13,106 nt of DNA from Dehalococcoidia bacterium (GCA_030603485.1 JAUVXS010000036.1:1-13106), one strand, 5' to 3'. Shown: positions 6,746 to 12,638, counted from the stretch's first letter. The notes: generated from the sequence alone by a model not told the origin. Numbers and translations are program-made.

Positions 6746-7366
6746 CTACACGGTTTGTCTACCGTTACTATCCGCGTTATTGCGTTCAGTCTTGGTATCT
6801 CTGAACAGGTTATTGTACTTGTTCGGATATAAAAATGCTCCCAAATATATCGTCCAGCCGACAACGACAGCGCCCGTCACTACTAAAATCATACTGTATC
6901 CCGCTTCATGCAAGATCACGCTGGACGCGATCGACACTACAAGAACGACCGCTATGAAGATGAAGACATGAACCCGCAGAATCTCTGGTGCTATTCGTAA
7001 GAGCATTCTGTCTCTAGGACTTTCGATCCGGCTAGCCTGGAATCTCTCAGGGAGCAAAGTCTCCACTCGGAAGTGCCTCTCGATCTTGCTGACCGCAAAC
7101 TGAAGGTACCTGAAGCGATAACTCATGGCGAGTGCGGACCAAGCACCCCACATCTGCATTATGATTACTATAATCGTAACCATTAAGAGAGGAATTGTCA
7201 GTTTGTTAGTATCTGCTAAAGTGTACTGATATAGTATTACTCCGTACCCCGTCAGGCTGGGAATTAGAATAGCCAGGAACTTGATTATCTCGCTGTAGTG
7301 GCTTTCCAAGCTCTCAACGAGAATACAGTACATGCTATGTGCTACTTCCTTATCTGGTTGTCCCAT
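6746..7366 (-). CDS. Four-helix membrane protein of unknown function, first in the operon
   Basis: I do not recognise this gene. The 206-residue product has two N-terminal hydrophobic helices (about residues 25-45 and 55-78). A charged, Arg-rich stretch follows (about 82-128, including a YRFRYLQFAVSKIERHF segment) and is probably cytoplasmic. Two more helices lie at about 132-155 and 160-182, and a short polar tail ends the protein. No catalytic motif, signal peptide or Cys pair is evident. The ATG at 7366 is taken; a GTG four codons earlier (7378) is possible, and neither has a strong ribosome site. The gene ends 33 bases before the DUF6884-like gene on the same strand, so it is probably co-transcribed with the DpdA cluster. 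In a defence setting such a protein could be a membrane effector, but nothing in the sequence shows it; it may be an unrelated neighbour. Confidence 0.75.
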   Translation of the reverse strand: MGQPDKEVAHSMYCILVESLESHYSEIIKFLAILIPSLTGYGVILYQYTLADTNKLTIPLLMVTIIVIIMQMWGAWSALAMSYRFRYLQFAVSKIERHFRVETLLPERFQASRIESPRDRMLLRIAPEILRVHVFIFIAVVLVVSIASSVILHEAGYSMILVVTGAVVVGWTIYLGAFLYPNKYNNLFRDTKTERNNADSNGRQTV

Positions 7367-7403
7367 TTGATGATCCACTTATTCTCTTTATCATCACAAT
7401 GCA

Positions 7404-7420
7404 AATTCCTGGGACACCAT
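7404..7420. repeat. AATTCCWGGGACACCAT motif, copy 1
   Basis: The copy reads AATTCCTGGGACACCAT, one base different from the copies at 7547 and 9751, and is followed by ACCGAT. Motifs of this kind often sit beside REP-associated tyrosine transposase (Y1_Tnp) genes in other bacteria; no such transposase is in the window. This copy falls inside the presumed 5' leader of the minus-strand operon. Confidence 0.5.
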
Positions 7421-7457
7421 ACCGATCAGAACTGCTACAAATCAGTACGATATCCCA

Positions 7458-7486
7458 GGTATACCGCCAAGTTAAAAATCACTCAA
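7458..7486 (-). promoter_or_regulatory. Candidate promoter for the dpdA cluster
   Basis: On the minus strand TTGAGT (7481-7486) is followed after 17 bases by TATACC (7458-7463), four of six matches to each sigma-70 hexamer. It would start transcription about 85 bases before the membrane-protein gene. Spacing is ideal but the hexamers are weak. Confidence 0.3.
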
Positions 7487-7546
7487 GACTTTTCAATATC
7501 CTAACATTATGAGAGAAGACAGGTCAACGAAGTCAGGCAAGTTCCC

Positions 7547-7580
7547 AATTCCAGGGACACCATCCTTCACCTTGTGAAGG
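7547..7580. repeat. AATTCCAGGGACACCAT motif, copy 2, with attached hairpin
   Basis: The 17-base motif at 7547-7563 is joined to a perfect palindrome at 7564-7580 (7-base arms CCTTCAC/GTGAAGG, loop CTT). After the hairpin the sequence continues with ATTAGGCCT, as in the copy at 9751, which lacks the hairpin and has ACCA there instead. The hairpin is therefore an insertion or replacement at a defined point. Confidence 0.5.
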
Positions 7581-7673
7581 ATTAGGCCTATGCCGGAAAG
7601 AGCTTAATCCTCGAAAGGGGATTACACTTTTCTGACGATTGTGTGATCTTGGTGCCCTTGTTCAGATAGGTTG
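7581..7673. repeat. Conserved 93-base 3' flank of DUF5658 copy 1 with GAAA hairpin
   Basis: By hand alignment this segment matches 9772-9864 with about 4 mismatches in 93, closer than the coding parts of the two neighbouring genes. It contains an 8-base stem capped by a GAAA tetraloop (7605-7624; arms TAATCCTC and GGGGATTA, one G-T pair). On the plus strand the hairpin is followed by CACTTTTCT, a weak T-run. It may be a structured RNA, a terminator or part of a mobile repeat. Confidence 0.5.
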
Positions 7674-7674
7674 A

Positions 7675-8022
7675 TTAAGTAGTAAGGAAGCATACAAACA
7701 AGTTCCAGAAAACGATGACTGTATAAAATACTAGAAATACCACCGCGATTGTATATACGAGTCTGGGTTTCTTATTATAGTTAATCCATAAAAGTAACGT
7801 GGCTAAAAACGCACCTGACACCTTTATAACCAGAAACCACCCATGGCCTACCCAGGCTCTCAGGAAGGGATTCAATTCTGATCCGTGTCCACCTGTCACC
7901 AAAAACTGGGTTATCAGTCCGTCCGCAACTATTACGCAAAATAGAGCGTAGAGAATGTACCTGACGCTTCGACTTTCAATATGAAAATATTTTGGGACTT
8001 TCAATGCATTTATGTCTTTCAA
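7675..8022 (-). CDS. DUF5658-like small membrane protein, copy 1 (possibly decaying)
   Basis: The 115-residue membrane protein has about three hydrophobic segments and the DUF5658-type pattern ADGLITQFLVTGG...SELNPFLRAW...FLVIKVSGA, in which a D-x-x-x-T helix is followed by E-x-NP and a lysine-bearing helix. Family function is unknown. It is about 70% identical by eye to the gene at 9853-10203. The ATG used by that copy is aligned here with ATA, so this copy needs an upstream TTG (8020-8022) with no visible ribosome site. It also stops a few codons earlier than its twin. The reading frame is otherwise clean, so it may be a weakly expressed gene or one starting to decay. It stands alone between repeat-bearing spacers. 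Confidence 0.6.
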   Translation of the reverse strand: MKDINALKVPKYFHIESRSVRYILYALFCVIVADGLITQFLVTGGHGSELNPFLRAWVGHGWFLVIKVSGAFLATLLLWINYNKKPRLVYTIAVVFLVFYTVIVFWNLFVCFLTT

Positions 8023-8153
8023 ATGTGTGCAAACAAAAGCTCTGGTAACCAGTTTTCAATCTTACAAAACGATTATCCGGGAGTCAATAGGACTTTGGAG
8101 TGAACAACAGTACCAGGGGCTGTTCAGCGTTGTCCCATCCCTGACTAAAGCTG

Positions 8154-8199
8154 AGACGGTAAACCCAAAATGTCATAGTTTTGTTATGTTTTACCGTCT
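8154..8199. repeat. Perfect 10-base inverted repeat with nested pairing
   Basis: Arms AGACGGTAAA (8154-8163) and TTTACCGTCT (8190-8199) enclose 26 bases that can themselves pair (CAAAA with TTTTG). No T-run follows on either strand. It lies in the 335-base spacer between divergent genes (DUF5658 copy 1 and the sugar dehydrogenase), so it could be an operator, a cruciform or a remnant of a small mobile repeat. The rest of 8023-8300 shows no gene. Confidence 0.4.
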
Positions 8200-8300
8200 G
8201 GTATTATAACTATTCCATCGATAACGACTTAAAATTAAGATGGGCGTGCACAATTAGGGGCGTTGAAGGCATAGAATAAGCTACTTTACGTATCGGTTAA

Positions 8301-8331
8301 TTGACAATCCATAGATAAAGGGGTATTTAAT
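8301..8331 (+). promoter_or_regulatory. Candidate promoter for the sugar dehydrogenase gene
   Basis: A perfect TTGACA (8301-8306) is followed by TTTAAT (8326-8331, five of six matches) after 19 bases, or by the weaker TATTTA (8324-8329) after 17 bases. The gene starts at 8358, so the leader would be about 20 bases and would include the weak ribosome site AAGG. Confidence 0.4.
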
Positions 8332-8357
8332 TTGTTAGCATACAAGGTTATAAAGCC

Positions 8358-9536
8358 ATGAAAAAGATTGTTCATCACGCAAGAATAATATTGCTTGCGG
8401 TCGGAGTTGTCGCGCTGATAAGTTTGTTGGCTTGTGATTCAGAACCCACCCCACCTGCCGGCAGTATTCAAGTCGAACGGGTATTTCCCGACCTGTCTTT
8501 CCAGGAAATGACCAACCTGGTTCAGCCAGATGATACGAGCGGCCTGATATTTATTACCGAACAGAGAGGAGTCATCTATGCTTTTTCTGCTAACAATTCG
8601 CAGCAGGCGGATATGTTTCTAGATATTACAGACCGGGTTAACAGGGGAGGTAACGAGGAAGGCTTGCTTGGACTTGCCTTCGACCCCGATTACCAGGGAA
8701 ACGGCTATTTTTATGTTTATTACTCAGCTGCCGATCCTAGTCGCTCGGTATTGTCTCGCTTCAGCCTTGACGAGGAGGATACGGATGTAGCCGACCCAGA
8801 AAGTGAAGTTATTATCATGGAAGTTGAGCAACCCTTTAGCAACCATAACGCCGGGCAGCTTGCCTTCGGTCCAGACGGGTACCTTTATATTGCTTTAGGC
8901 GACGGTGGGGGCAGCGGTGACCCTCAAGGCAATGGACAAAACCTGGGTACAGTCCTGGGCTCAATTCTACGTATTGATGTAAGCGGGTTATCAGCACCCG
9001 GGGATTATGAAATACCTGCCGATAATCCATTTGTGGGTACTGAAGGTGCCCGGGCAGAGATATGGGCATTCGGCCTGCGAAACCCCTGGCGTTTTTCATT
9101 TGATTTAGAAACCGGACTATTATGGGCTGGCGATGTCGGGCAAAACCTGTGGGAGGAAATAGATATCATTGCCAAAGGTGCTAATTATGGCTGGAACATA
9201 ATGGAAGGTTCCCACTGCTACTCTCCGGCTACTGGCTGTAATCAGTCTGGCCTAATACTACCCATAGTTGAGTATGATCACTCACAGGGGTGCTCGGTCA
9301 CCGGGGGCTATGTGTATCGGCGAGACCAGATACCTTCTTTACAGGGTTATTACGTATACGGCGACTATTGTTCTGGAAATATCTGGGCTCTAGCTTACGA
9401 TGGCAATGTCGTAACTGAGAACATACTATTAGCTGAATCCGGACTGAGTATTACCTCCTTCGGTGAAGACCTGGCAGGTAACCTGTATATCCTTGACCGG
9501 CAAGGAGGTATCTATACCCTGGTACAAACGGAATAA
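8358..9536 (+). CDS. PQQ-dependent sugar dehydrogenase-type lipoprotein (GSDH family)
   Basis: This is a six-bladed beta-propeller protein of the soluble glucose dehydrogenase/YliI family (PF07995-type). Members oxidise aldose sugars with PQQ outside the cytoplasm; some have lost PQQ binding or act on other substrates. The 392-residue product starts with a lipoprotein signal (charged KK, hydrophobic core, lipobox LLAC with Cys26). Hallmarks follow in order: FITEQRGVIY, NEEGLLGLAFDPDY, NHNAGQLAFGPDGYLYIALGDGG (around 155-177, containing the His expected at the active site), WAFGLRNPWRFSFD, and GDVGQNLWEEIDII...NYGWN. Length and motifs suggest an intact enzyme. It is the only complete plus-strand gene among minus-strand neighbours, with its own promoter candidate. 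There are no pqq biosynthesis genes here, so cofactor use is inferred from family. Confidence 0.92.
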   Translation: MKKIVHHARIILLAVGVVALISLLACDSEPTPPAGSIQVERVFPDLSFQEMTNLVQPDDTSGLIFITEQRGVIYAFSANNSQQADMFLDITDRVNRGGNEEGLLGLAFDPDYQGNGYFYVYYSAADPSRSVLSRFSLDEEDTDVADPESEVIIMEVEQPFSNHNAGQLAFGPDGYLYIALGDGGGSGDPQGNGQNLGTVLGSILRIDVSGLSAPGDYEIPADNPFVGTEGARAEIWAFGLRNPWRFSFDLETGLLWAGDVGQNLWEEIDIIAKGANYGWNIMEGSHCYSPATGCNQSGLILPIVEYDHSQGCSVTGGYVYRRDQIPSLQGYYVYGDYCSGNIWALAYDGNVVTENILLAESGLSITSFGEDLAGNLYILDRQGGIYTLVQTE

Positions 9537-9557
9537 ACCTCCTCCAGGTCAAAATCG

Positions 9558-9573
9558 AATTCCAGGGACACCA
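9558..9573. repeat. AATTCCAGGGACACCA motif, copy 3
   Basis: The first 16 bases of the motif lie about 20 bases after the sugar dehydrogenase stop and just before the NTPase remnant. The match ends at CCA and then departs (CAGACTACTC). Confidence 0.45.
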
Positions 9574-9623
9574 CAGACTACTCGCTGATAATATCTAAAA
9601 TAGTGGCTGCCTTCTGAATGGGG

Positions 9624-9738
9624 GCCTCAGTTCGCCCCTTCCGTTAGCCAGTTTAAGACTTTCTTCATTACCTCGGTGCGGTTATCTCTGGTGACCAGAA
9701 GCGTTTCGAATTCAGGATGGCGTTTGATTTCGTCGGCA
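9624..9738 (-). pseudogene. Remnant duplicate of the 3' end of the THEP1-like NTPase gene
   Basis: These 115 bases align without gaps to 10567-10681, the last part of the NTPase gene, with about 8 mismatches (roughly 93% identity by hand count). Read on the minus strand it encodes about the last 37 residues of that protein (EIKRHPE, LLVTRDNR, VLNWLTEG) up to a matching stop. There is no start, Walker A or Walker B part. The similarity stops abruptly at 9738, some 12 bases before motif copy 4 at 9751, so the breakpoint lies beside the repeat. This is a dead fragment left by duplication and deletion. Confidence 0.85.
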
Positions 9739-9750
9739 CCTAGCCCGTTG

Positions 9751-9767
9751 AATTCCAGGGACACCAT
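9751..9767. repeat. AATTCCAGGGACACCAT motif, copy 4
   Basis: This is an identical 17-base copy of the motif at 7547. It is followed by ACCA and then the conserved DUF5658 3' flank. It marks the junction between the NTPase remnant and the DUF5658 duplication. Confidence 0.5.
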
Positions 9768-9771
9768 ACCA

Positions 9772-9864
9772 ATTAGGCCTACACCGGAAAGAGCTTAATC
9801 CTCGAAAGGGGATTACACTTTTCTGACGATTGTGTGATCTCGGTGCCCTTGTTCAGACAGGTTG
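9772..9864. repeat. Conserved 93-base 3' flank of DUF5658 copy 2 with GAAA hairpin
   Basis: This is the twin of 7581-7673. The hairpin TAATCCTC-GAAA-GGGGATTA is preserved exactly at 9796-9815. The last 12 bases overlap the end of the DUF5658 copy 2 coding sequence. Confidence 0.5.
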
Positions 9865-10203
9865 GTAAGCAGTAAAAAGAAATACAAACAGGTTCCAGTA
9901 AACAATGGCTGTATAAAATCCCAGAGCTACCACCGCGACCGTATTTACGAGTCTGGGGTCGGCATTATACTTAATCCATAGAAGCAACGTGGCCAAAAAC
10001 GCACCTGATATCTTTATAGCCAGAAACGACTCCCCTCCCACCCAAGACATCAGCAATGGGTTCACCTCTGATCCGTATCCACCTGTCACCAGAAACTGGC
10101 TTATCAGGCCGTCTGCAACTATTATGCAAAACAGGGTGCAGAGAGTATATCTGACAGTCCGGCTTTCAATATGAAGAAACCTGGGAACTTTCAATGCCTT
10201 CAT
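9853..10203 (-). CDS. DUF5658-like small membrane protein, copy 2
   Basis: The 116-residue product has the same layout as the gene at 7675-8022: a short polar N-terminus, about three membrane helices, ADGLISQFLVTGG, SEVNPLLMSW and AIKISGAFLATLLLW. Here the start is a proper ATG. GGGAGGTG lies about 13 bases upstream, a strong sequence at a rather long distance. Just above that sits a rho-independent terminator (10236-10260), so the gene is insulated from the NTPase transcript and needs its own signal, or is expressed by read-through. Function unknown; the family pattern of one Asp and one Glu-Asn-Pro in membrane-edge positions is all that can be pointed to. Being better preserved, it is probably the functional member of the pair. 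Confidence 0.75.
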   Translation of the reverse strand: MKALKVPRFLHIESRTVRYTLCTLFCIIVADGLISQFLVTGGYGSEVNPLLMSWVGGESFLAIKISGAFLATLLLWIKYNADPRLVNTVAVVALGFYTAIVYWNLFVFLFTAYQPV

Positions 10204-10235
10204 GTATGGAAGTTATCACCTCCCTTCAAAATAAA

Positions 10236-10260
10236 AAACCGACCATTTCCAGGTCGGTTT
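10236..10260 (-). terminator. Rho-independent terminator, minus strand
   Basis: A perfect 9-base stem (AAACCGACC/GGTCGGTTT) with a 7-base loop is followed on the minus strand by TTTATTTTG; the T-run begins within the stem. It would end transcripts coming from the NTPase side. It lies only about 30 bases before DUF5658 copy 2, so it could also act as a leader attenuator. The spacer from 10261 to 10569 shows no supportable gene. Confidence 0.75.
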
Positions 10261-10522
10261 CACTATTGGCTCCCCGCCACCCAAGTGACCATATACAGGT
10301 GGTGGTTCAGTACCCCCTATGTCATCGGAACAATATTATGTTTTTAAAGGCTCATTAGTACTGGCCACTGAAAGGGCCGAAAATCCTTGGCGAGCATTTC
10401 ATTTTATATCTCTGCGTCTATGGCGGTCAAGATGCATTATCTTAACTTTTCTTATCAGATTCCACTTGTATGAATGGAAATTTGTTGATATATGCGATGA
10501 TTAAGTATCACGTTAACAGAAA

Positions 10523-10540
10523 GCTATCCACGAAGATAGC
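10523..10540 (-). terminator. Weak hairpin after the NTPase gene
   Basis: The arms GCTATC/GATAGC enclose a 6-base loop (TTCGTG on the minus strand). On that strand the stem is followed by TTTCTGTT, some 30 bases past the NTPase stop. The stem is short, so this is a weak terminator at most. Confidence 0.3.
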
Positions 10541-10569
10541 GTAGCGTTCAGCGGCAGGCAGCAGGAGCC

Positions 10570-11094
10570 TCAGTTCACCCCTTCCGTTAGCCAGTTTAGG
10601 ACTTTCCCCATTACCTCAGTGCGGTTATCTCTGGTTACCAGGAGCGTTTCGACTTCAGGATGGCGTTTGATTTCGTCGGCAAAGGGATGGGGGTTGAGCA
10701 TAATAGTGCCCAAAACTTTCTTGCCACTGTTTATTGCTTGCGTCACGGCTTCCTTGAACTGGGGCGACAGAAGCTCCATCTTGCCAATCTCATCGATAAC
10801 TATCAAATCGGTTTCCTTCAGCGCCTGGCGCAGAACAGAAACTCCAACTCTGTTCAGGTTATCTGTGTCCACCTTGTATTTGCTTACCTGGTAGGGGCTG
10901 GAGATGCTGACATGGGCTAATATCGCCTCCTGACCATCAAGGGTAACAATCCTGAACCCTTGCCTTATTCCCCCAGTCCGTATCTCCTCAGTATAAAAGC
11001 CGCCCCTCTTGACTTTTGTCCTGGCCAGGGCTTCTTTGATGAGAGCAGTTTTACCTGTGCCCGGCTTGCCAGTCAACAGGAGGGCTCTTTTCAT
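10570..11094 (-). CDS. THEP1-like nucleoside-triphosphatase (NTPase_1 family)
   Basis: This is a P-loop NTPase of the COG1618/PF03266 type, which hydrolyses NTPs in vitro; its cellular role is poorly known. The 174 residues hold Walker A GKPGTGKT (9-16), a GGFYTEEIR segment (about 31-39) typical of the family, Walker B VIDEIGKMEL (98-107) and a C-terminal NPHPFADEIK...VTRDNR region. Length matches the family (about 170-190). The start ATG shares one base with the stop of the 31-residue gene before it (TAATG), and AAGGA sits 4 bases upstream, so the two are translationally coupled. A 115-base copy of its 3' end persists at 9624-9738, showing that this locus has been partly duplicated. The intact copy has no visible damage. 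Confidence 0.92.
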   Translation of the reverse strand: MKRALLLTGKPGTGKTALIKEALARTKVKRGGFYTEEIRTGGIRQGFRIVTLDGQEAILAHVSISSPYQVSKYKVDTDNLNRVGVSVLRQALKETDLIVIDEIGKMELLSPQFKEAVTQAINSGKKVLGTIMLNPHPFADEIKRHPEVETLLVTRDNRTEVMGKVLNWLTEGVN

Positions 11095-11189
11095 TATTCC
11101 TTCGCTGAAGGCTGGGCTTTCTTCTTTTCCTTGAGCTTCTCTCGGCGCTGGCGATGCTTCAAGGCAGCCACTTTCTTCTTCTTATACAT
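11094..11189 (-). CDS. 31-residue Lys/Arg-rich basic protein coupled to the NTPase
   Basis: The frame starts at ATG (11187-11189) with MYKKKKVAALKHRQRREK and ends with AKE and TAA, which overlaps the NTPase start as TAATG. Of 31 residues, 15 are Lys, Arg or His. The charge is spaced like a single nucleic-acid-binding helix, in the style of very small ribosomal or rRNA-associated proteins. GGGAG is only about 2 bases from the ATG, an unusually short spacing. Support comes from the clean junction with the NTPase and the promoter-like sequence just upstream. I do not recognise a named family. Confidence 0.65.
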   Translation of the reverse strand: MYKKKKVAALKHRQRREKLKEKKKAQPSAKE

Positions 11190-11221
11190 ATCTCCCGCAC
11201 TAAATCTAAGTTGTTGGAATT

Positions 11222-11230
11222 ATTCTACCA
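11222..11230 (-). promoter_or_regulatory. Candidate extended -10 promoter for the basic protein/NTPase pair
   Basis: The minus strand reads TGGTAGAAT, an extended -10 (TG-N-TAGAAT, five of six matches to TATAAT). No good -35 lies 17 bases upstream (only a T-run). Transcription would begin about 26 bases before the small gene. Confidence 0.35.
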
Positions 11231-11281
11231 TATTGAGGCTGTTTAAAAAATGTAGTTTGCCCAATTTATTAAGTAACTACC

Positions 11282-11345
11282 GTCGTTACGAGGCACGATA
11301 GTGCCGAAGCAATCTTGGAGATTGCCACGCTTCGCTCGCAATGAC
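11282..11345. repeat. REP-like palindromic element (GTCGTTACGAG...CTCGCAATGAC)
   Basis: This is an imperfect inverted repeat: GTCGTTACGAG at 11282-11292 faces CTCGCAATGAC at 11335-11345, with inner parts AAGCAATCT and AGATTGCCACGCTT also pairing around the centre. A further half-copy (CTCGCAATGAC) lies at 11360-11370. The ends match the element at 338-376. It lies between the convergently spaced ends of two minus-strand units. Confidence 0.65.
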
Positions 11346-11377
11346 AAAAAAGTGAGGGGCTCGCAATGACGAAAAGC

Positions 11378-11398
11378 GGGCGGGGACAAGCCCCGCCC
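11378..11398 (-). terminator. GC-rich hairpin, probable terminator of the thiolase gene
   Basis: A perfect 8-base stem (GGGCGGGG/CCCCGCCC) with a 5-base loop is followed on the minus strand by GCTTTTC. It lies about 40 bases past the thiolase stop. The T-run is short, and the hairpin may itself belong to the adjoining repeat. Confidence 0.45.
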
Positions 11399-11438
11399 CT
11401 GCAAATGAATGTGGAAGAGAAGAATAGAGGTGACTCTT

Positions 11439-12638
11439 TTATTCCCGCTCCAGTATGGTAGCAGCGCCCTGGCCGCCACCAATGCAGGCATTGGCCAGGC
11501 CGTATTTTCCACCTTCAACGTTGAGTATTCTGGCGCAGGTGCCAACCAGCCTGGTGCCGCTGGCTCCCAACGGGTGTCCGATGGCAGTAGCACCACCCTT
11601 GACGTTGACTTTGTTGGGGTCGATGCCCAGTTCTTTCATGGCATAGAGCGCCACGATGACGAATGCTTCGTTGATCTCCCAGAAATCGATGTCCTTCGCT
11701 TCGAGGCCGGCATGTGCCAGAGCTTTGCGGCTGGCCGGGACCGGGCCTTTTCCCATCACTGTCGGGTCAACGCCAGCCCACCCCATGGATATTACCTTGG
11801 CCAGGGGCTTGAGATTGTACTTCTGTGCCTTTTTCTTCGACATCAGCATTATGGCACTGGCACCGGCGTTGAGCGGAGAGGAGTTGCCTGCGGTAATCGC
11901 CCCATCCGGCTTGAAGGAAGGCTGCAACTGGGCAAGAGCCTCCATCGAGGTATCGCCCCTGATGCTTACGTCATGGTCAATGACCCTCTTTGTCCCGTCC
12001 GCCTGCACTGCCTCAATTGGCAATATCTCCTCCTTGAAATACCCTTCTTCGACGGCCTTTGCCGCCATCTGATGGCTTTTCAGCGCCCATCTGTCCATGT
12101 CCTCCCGGGTGAAGGTGGTCTCTGAGAGTAACTTCTCCGCAGTCAGGCCCATGTTCATGGCGGTCATCAGGTCGTAGTCTTTGTACTCTTCGGTAAAGAA
12201 TCTGGGGTTGGGTTGTATCGGTACCTGAGTCGCCCCGCCACCTCCCAGGGCCGGGATGTGGGTCATGTGCTCGATTCCGCAGGAGATGACGATATCGGAG
12301 TACCCCAGCATGATTTCCATAGCTCCCTGGTGCACCGTGGACATCGACGAGGCGCACTGGCGGTCAATCCCCTGGGCCGGGACATTGAACGGCAGCCTGG
12401 CCAGGAAGTTGATTGCCTTCCCCCCATAGAGCCATTGCTCGAGTAGCGGCATCGCCGTTCCTGTGATTACGTCGCCGATTTCCGCAGGGTTTATTTTGGT
12501 TTGCCGTATCATTTCTGTGACCAGCCTGCCAGCCAGGTCGTCCATTCTCAGGCTGTTGAACACGTCCCTCTCCGGTTCCCGCGGCCGCGACCTGGAAAAG
12601 GGCGTCCTCAGATAGCTGACAATAACTACTTCTTCCAT
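11439..12638 (-). CDS. Thiolase (acetyl-CoA C-acetyl/acyltransferase)
   Basis: Thiolases cleave 3-ketoacyl-CoA with CoA, or condense two acetyl-CoA, in fatty acid breakdown or related carbon routes. The 399-residue length is normal for the cytoplasmic family. The catalytic set is complete: nucleophile Cys95 in DRQCASSMS, NEAF with the Asn-Glu pair, His355 in GHPLGASG and Cys385 in NACIGGGQG. The C-terminal GGGxGxA loop is present. The start has AAGGAGA 8 bases upstream and a strong promoter about 70-100 bases upstream. Codon third positions are G/C-rich: a hand count of 12301-12360 gives about 60% G+C, unlike the dpdA cluster. No dehydrogenase, hydratase or CoA ligase gene is adjacent in the window, so the pathway cannot be fixed. 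The family call is firm; degradative versus biosynthetic thiolase is left open. Confidence 0.95.
   Translation of the reverse strand: MEEVVIVSYLRTPFSRSRPREPERDVFNSLRMDDLAGRLVTEMIRQTKINPAEIGDVITGTAMPLLEQWLYGGKAINFLARLPFNVPAQGIDRQCASSMSTVHQGAMEIMLGYSDIVISCGIEHMTHIPALGGGGATQVPIQPNPRFFTEEYKDYDLMTAMNMGLTAEKLLSETTFTREDMDRWALKSHQMAAKAVEEGYFKEEILPIEAVQADGTKRVIDHDVSIRGDTSMEALAQLQPSFKPDGAITAGNSSPLNAGASAIMLMSKKKAQKYNLKPLAKVISMGWAGVDPTVMGKGPVPASRKALAHAGLEAKDIDFWEINEAFVIVALYAMKELGIDPNKVNVKGGATAIGHPLGASGTRLVGTCARILNVEGGKYGLANACIGGGQGAATILERE

Noticed and set aside
7605..7624. GAAA hairpin as a firm terminator
   Set aside because: The stem is good, but the following CACTTTTCT has a broken T-run and no plus-strand gene ends just before copy 1; listed only as part of the conserved flank.
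10261..10320. tRNA-like appearance of the GC-rich stretch with GGTTCAG
   Set aside because: GTGGTTCAGTACC resembles a T-arm at first sight, but no acceptor, D or anticodon stems can be folded around it.
10319..10504. 61-codon open frame in the spacer after the terminator
   Set aside because: No ribosome site, no recognisable pattern and no partner gene; composition is like that of random spacer sequence.
12013..12357. Open frames overlapping the thiolase gene in other frames and on the other strand (also 11409-12125 and 11656-12072)
   Set aside because: Shadows of a G+C-rich gene whose own frame has complete catalytic motifs.
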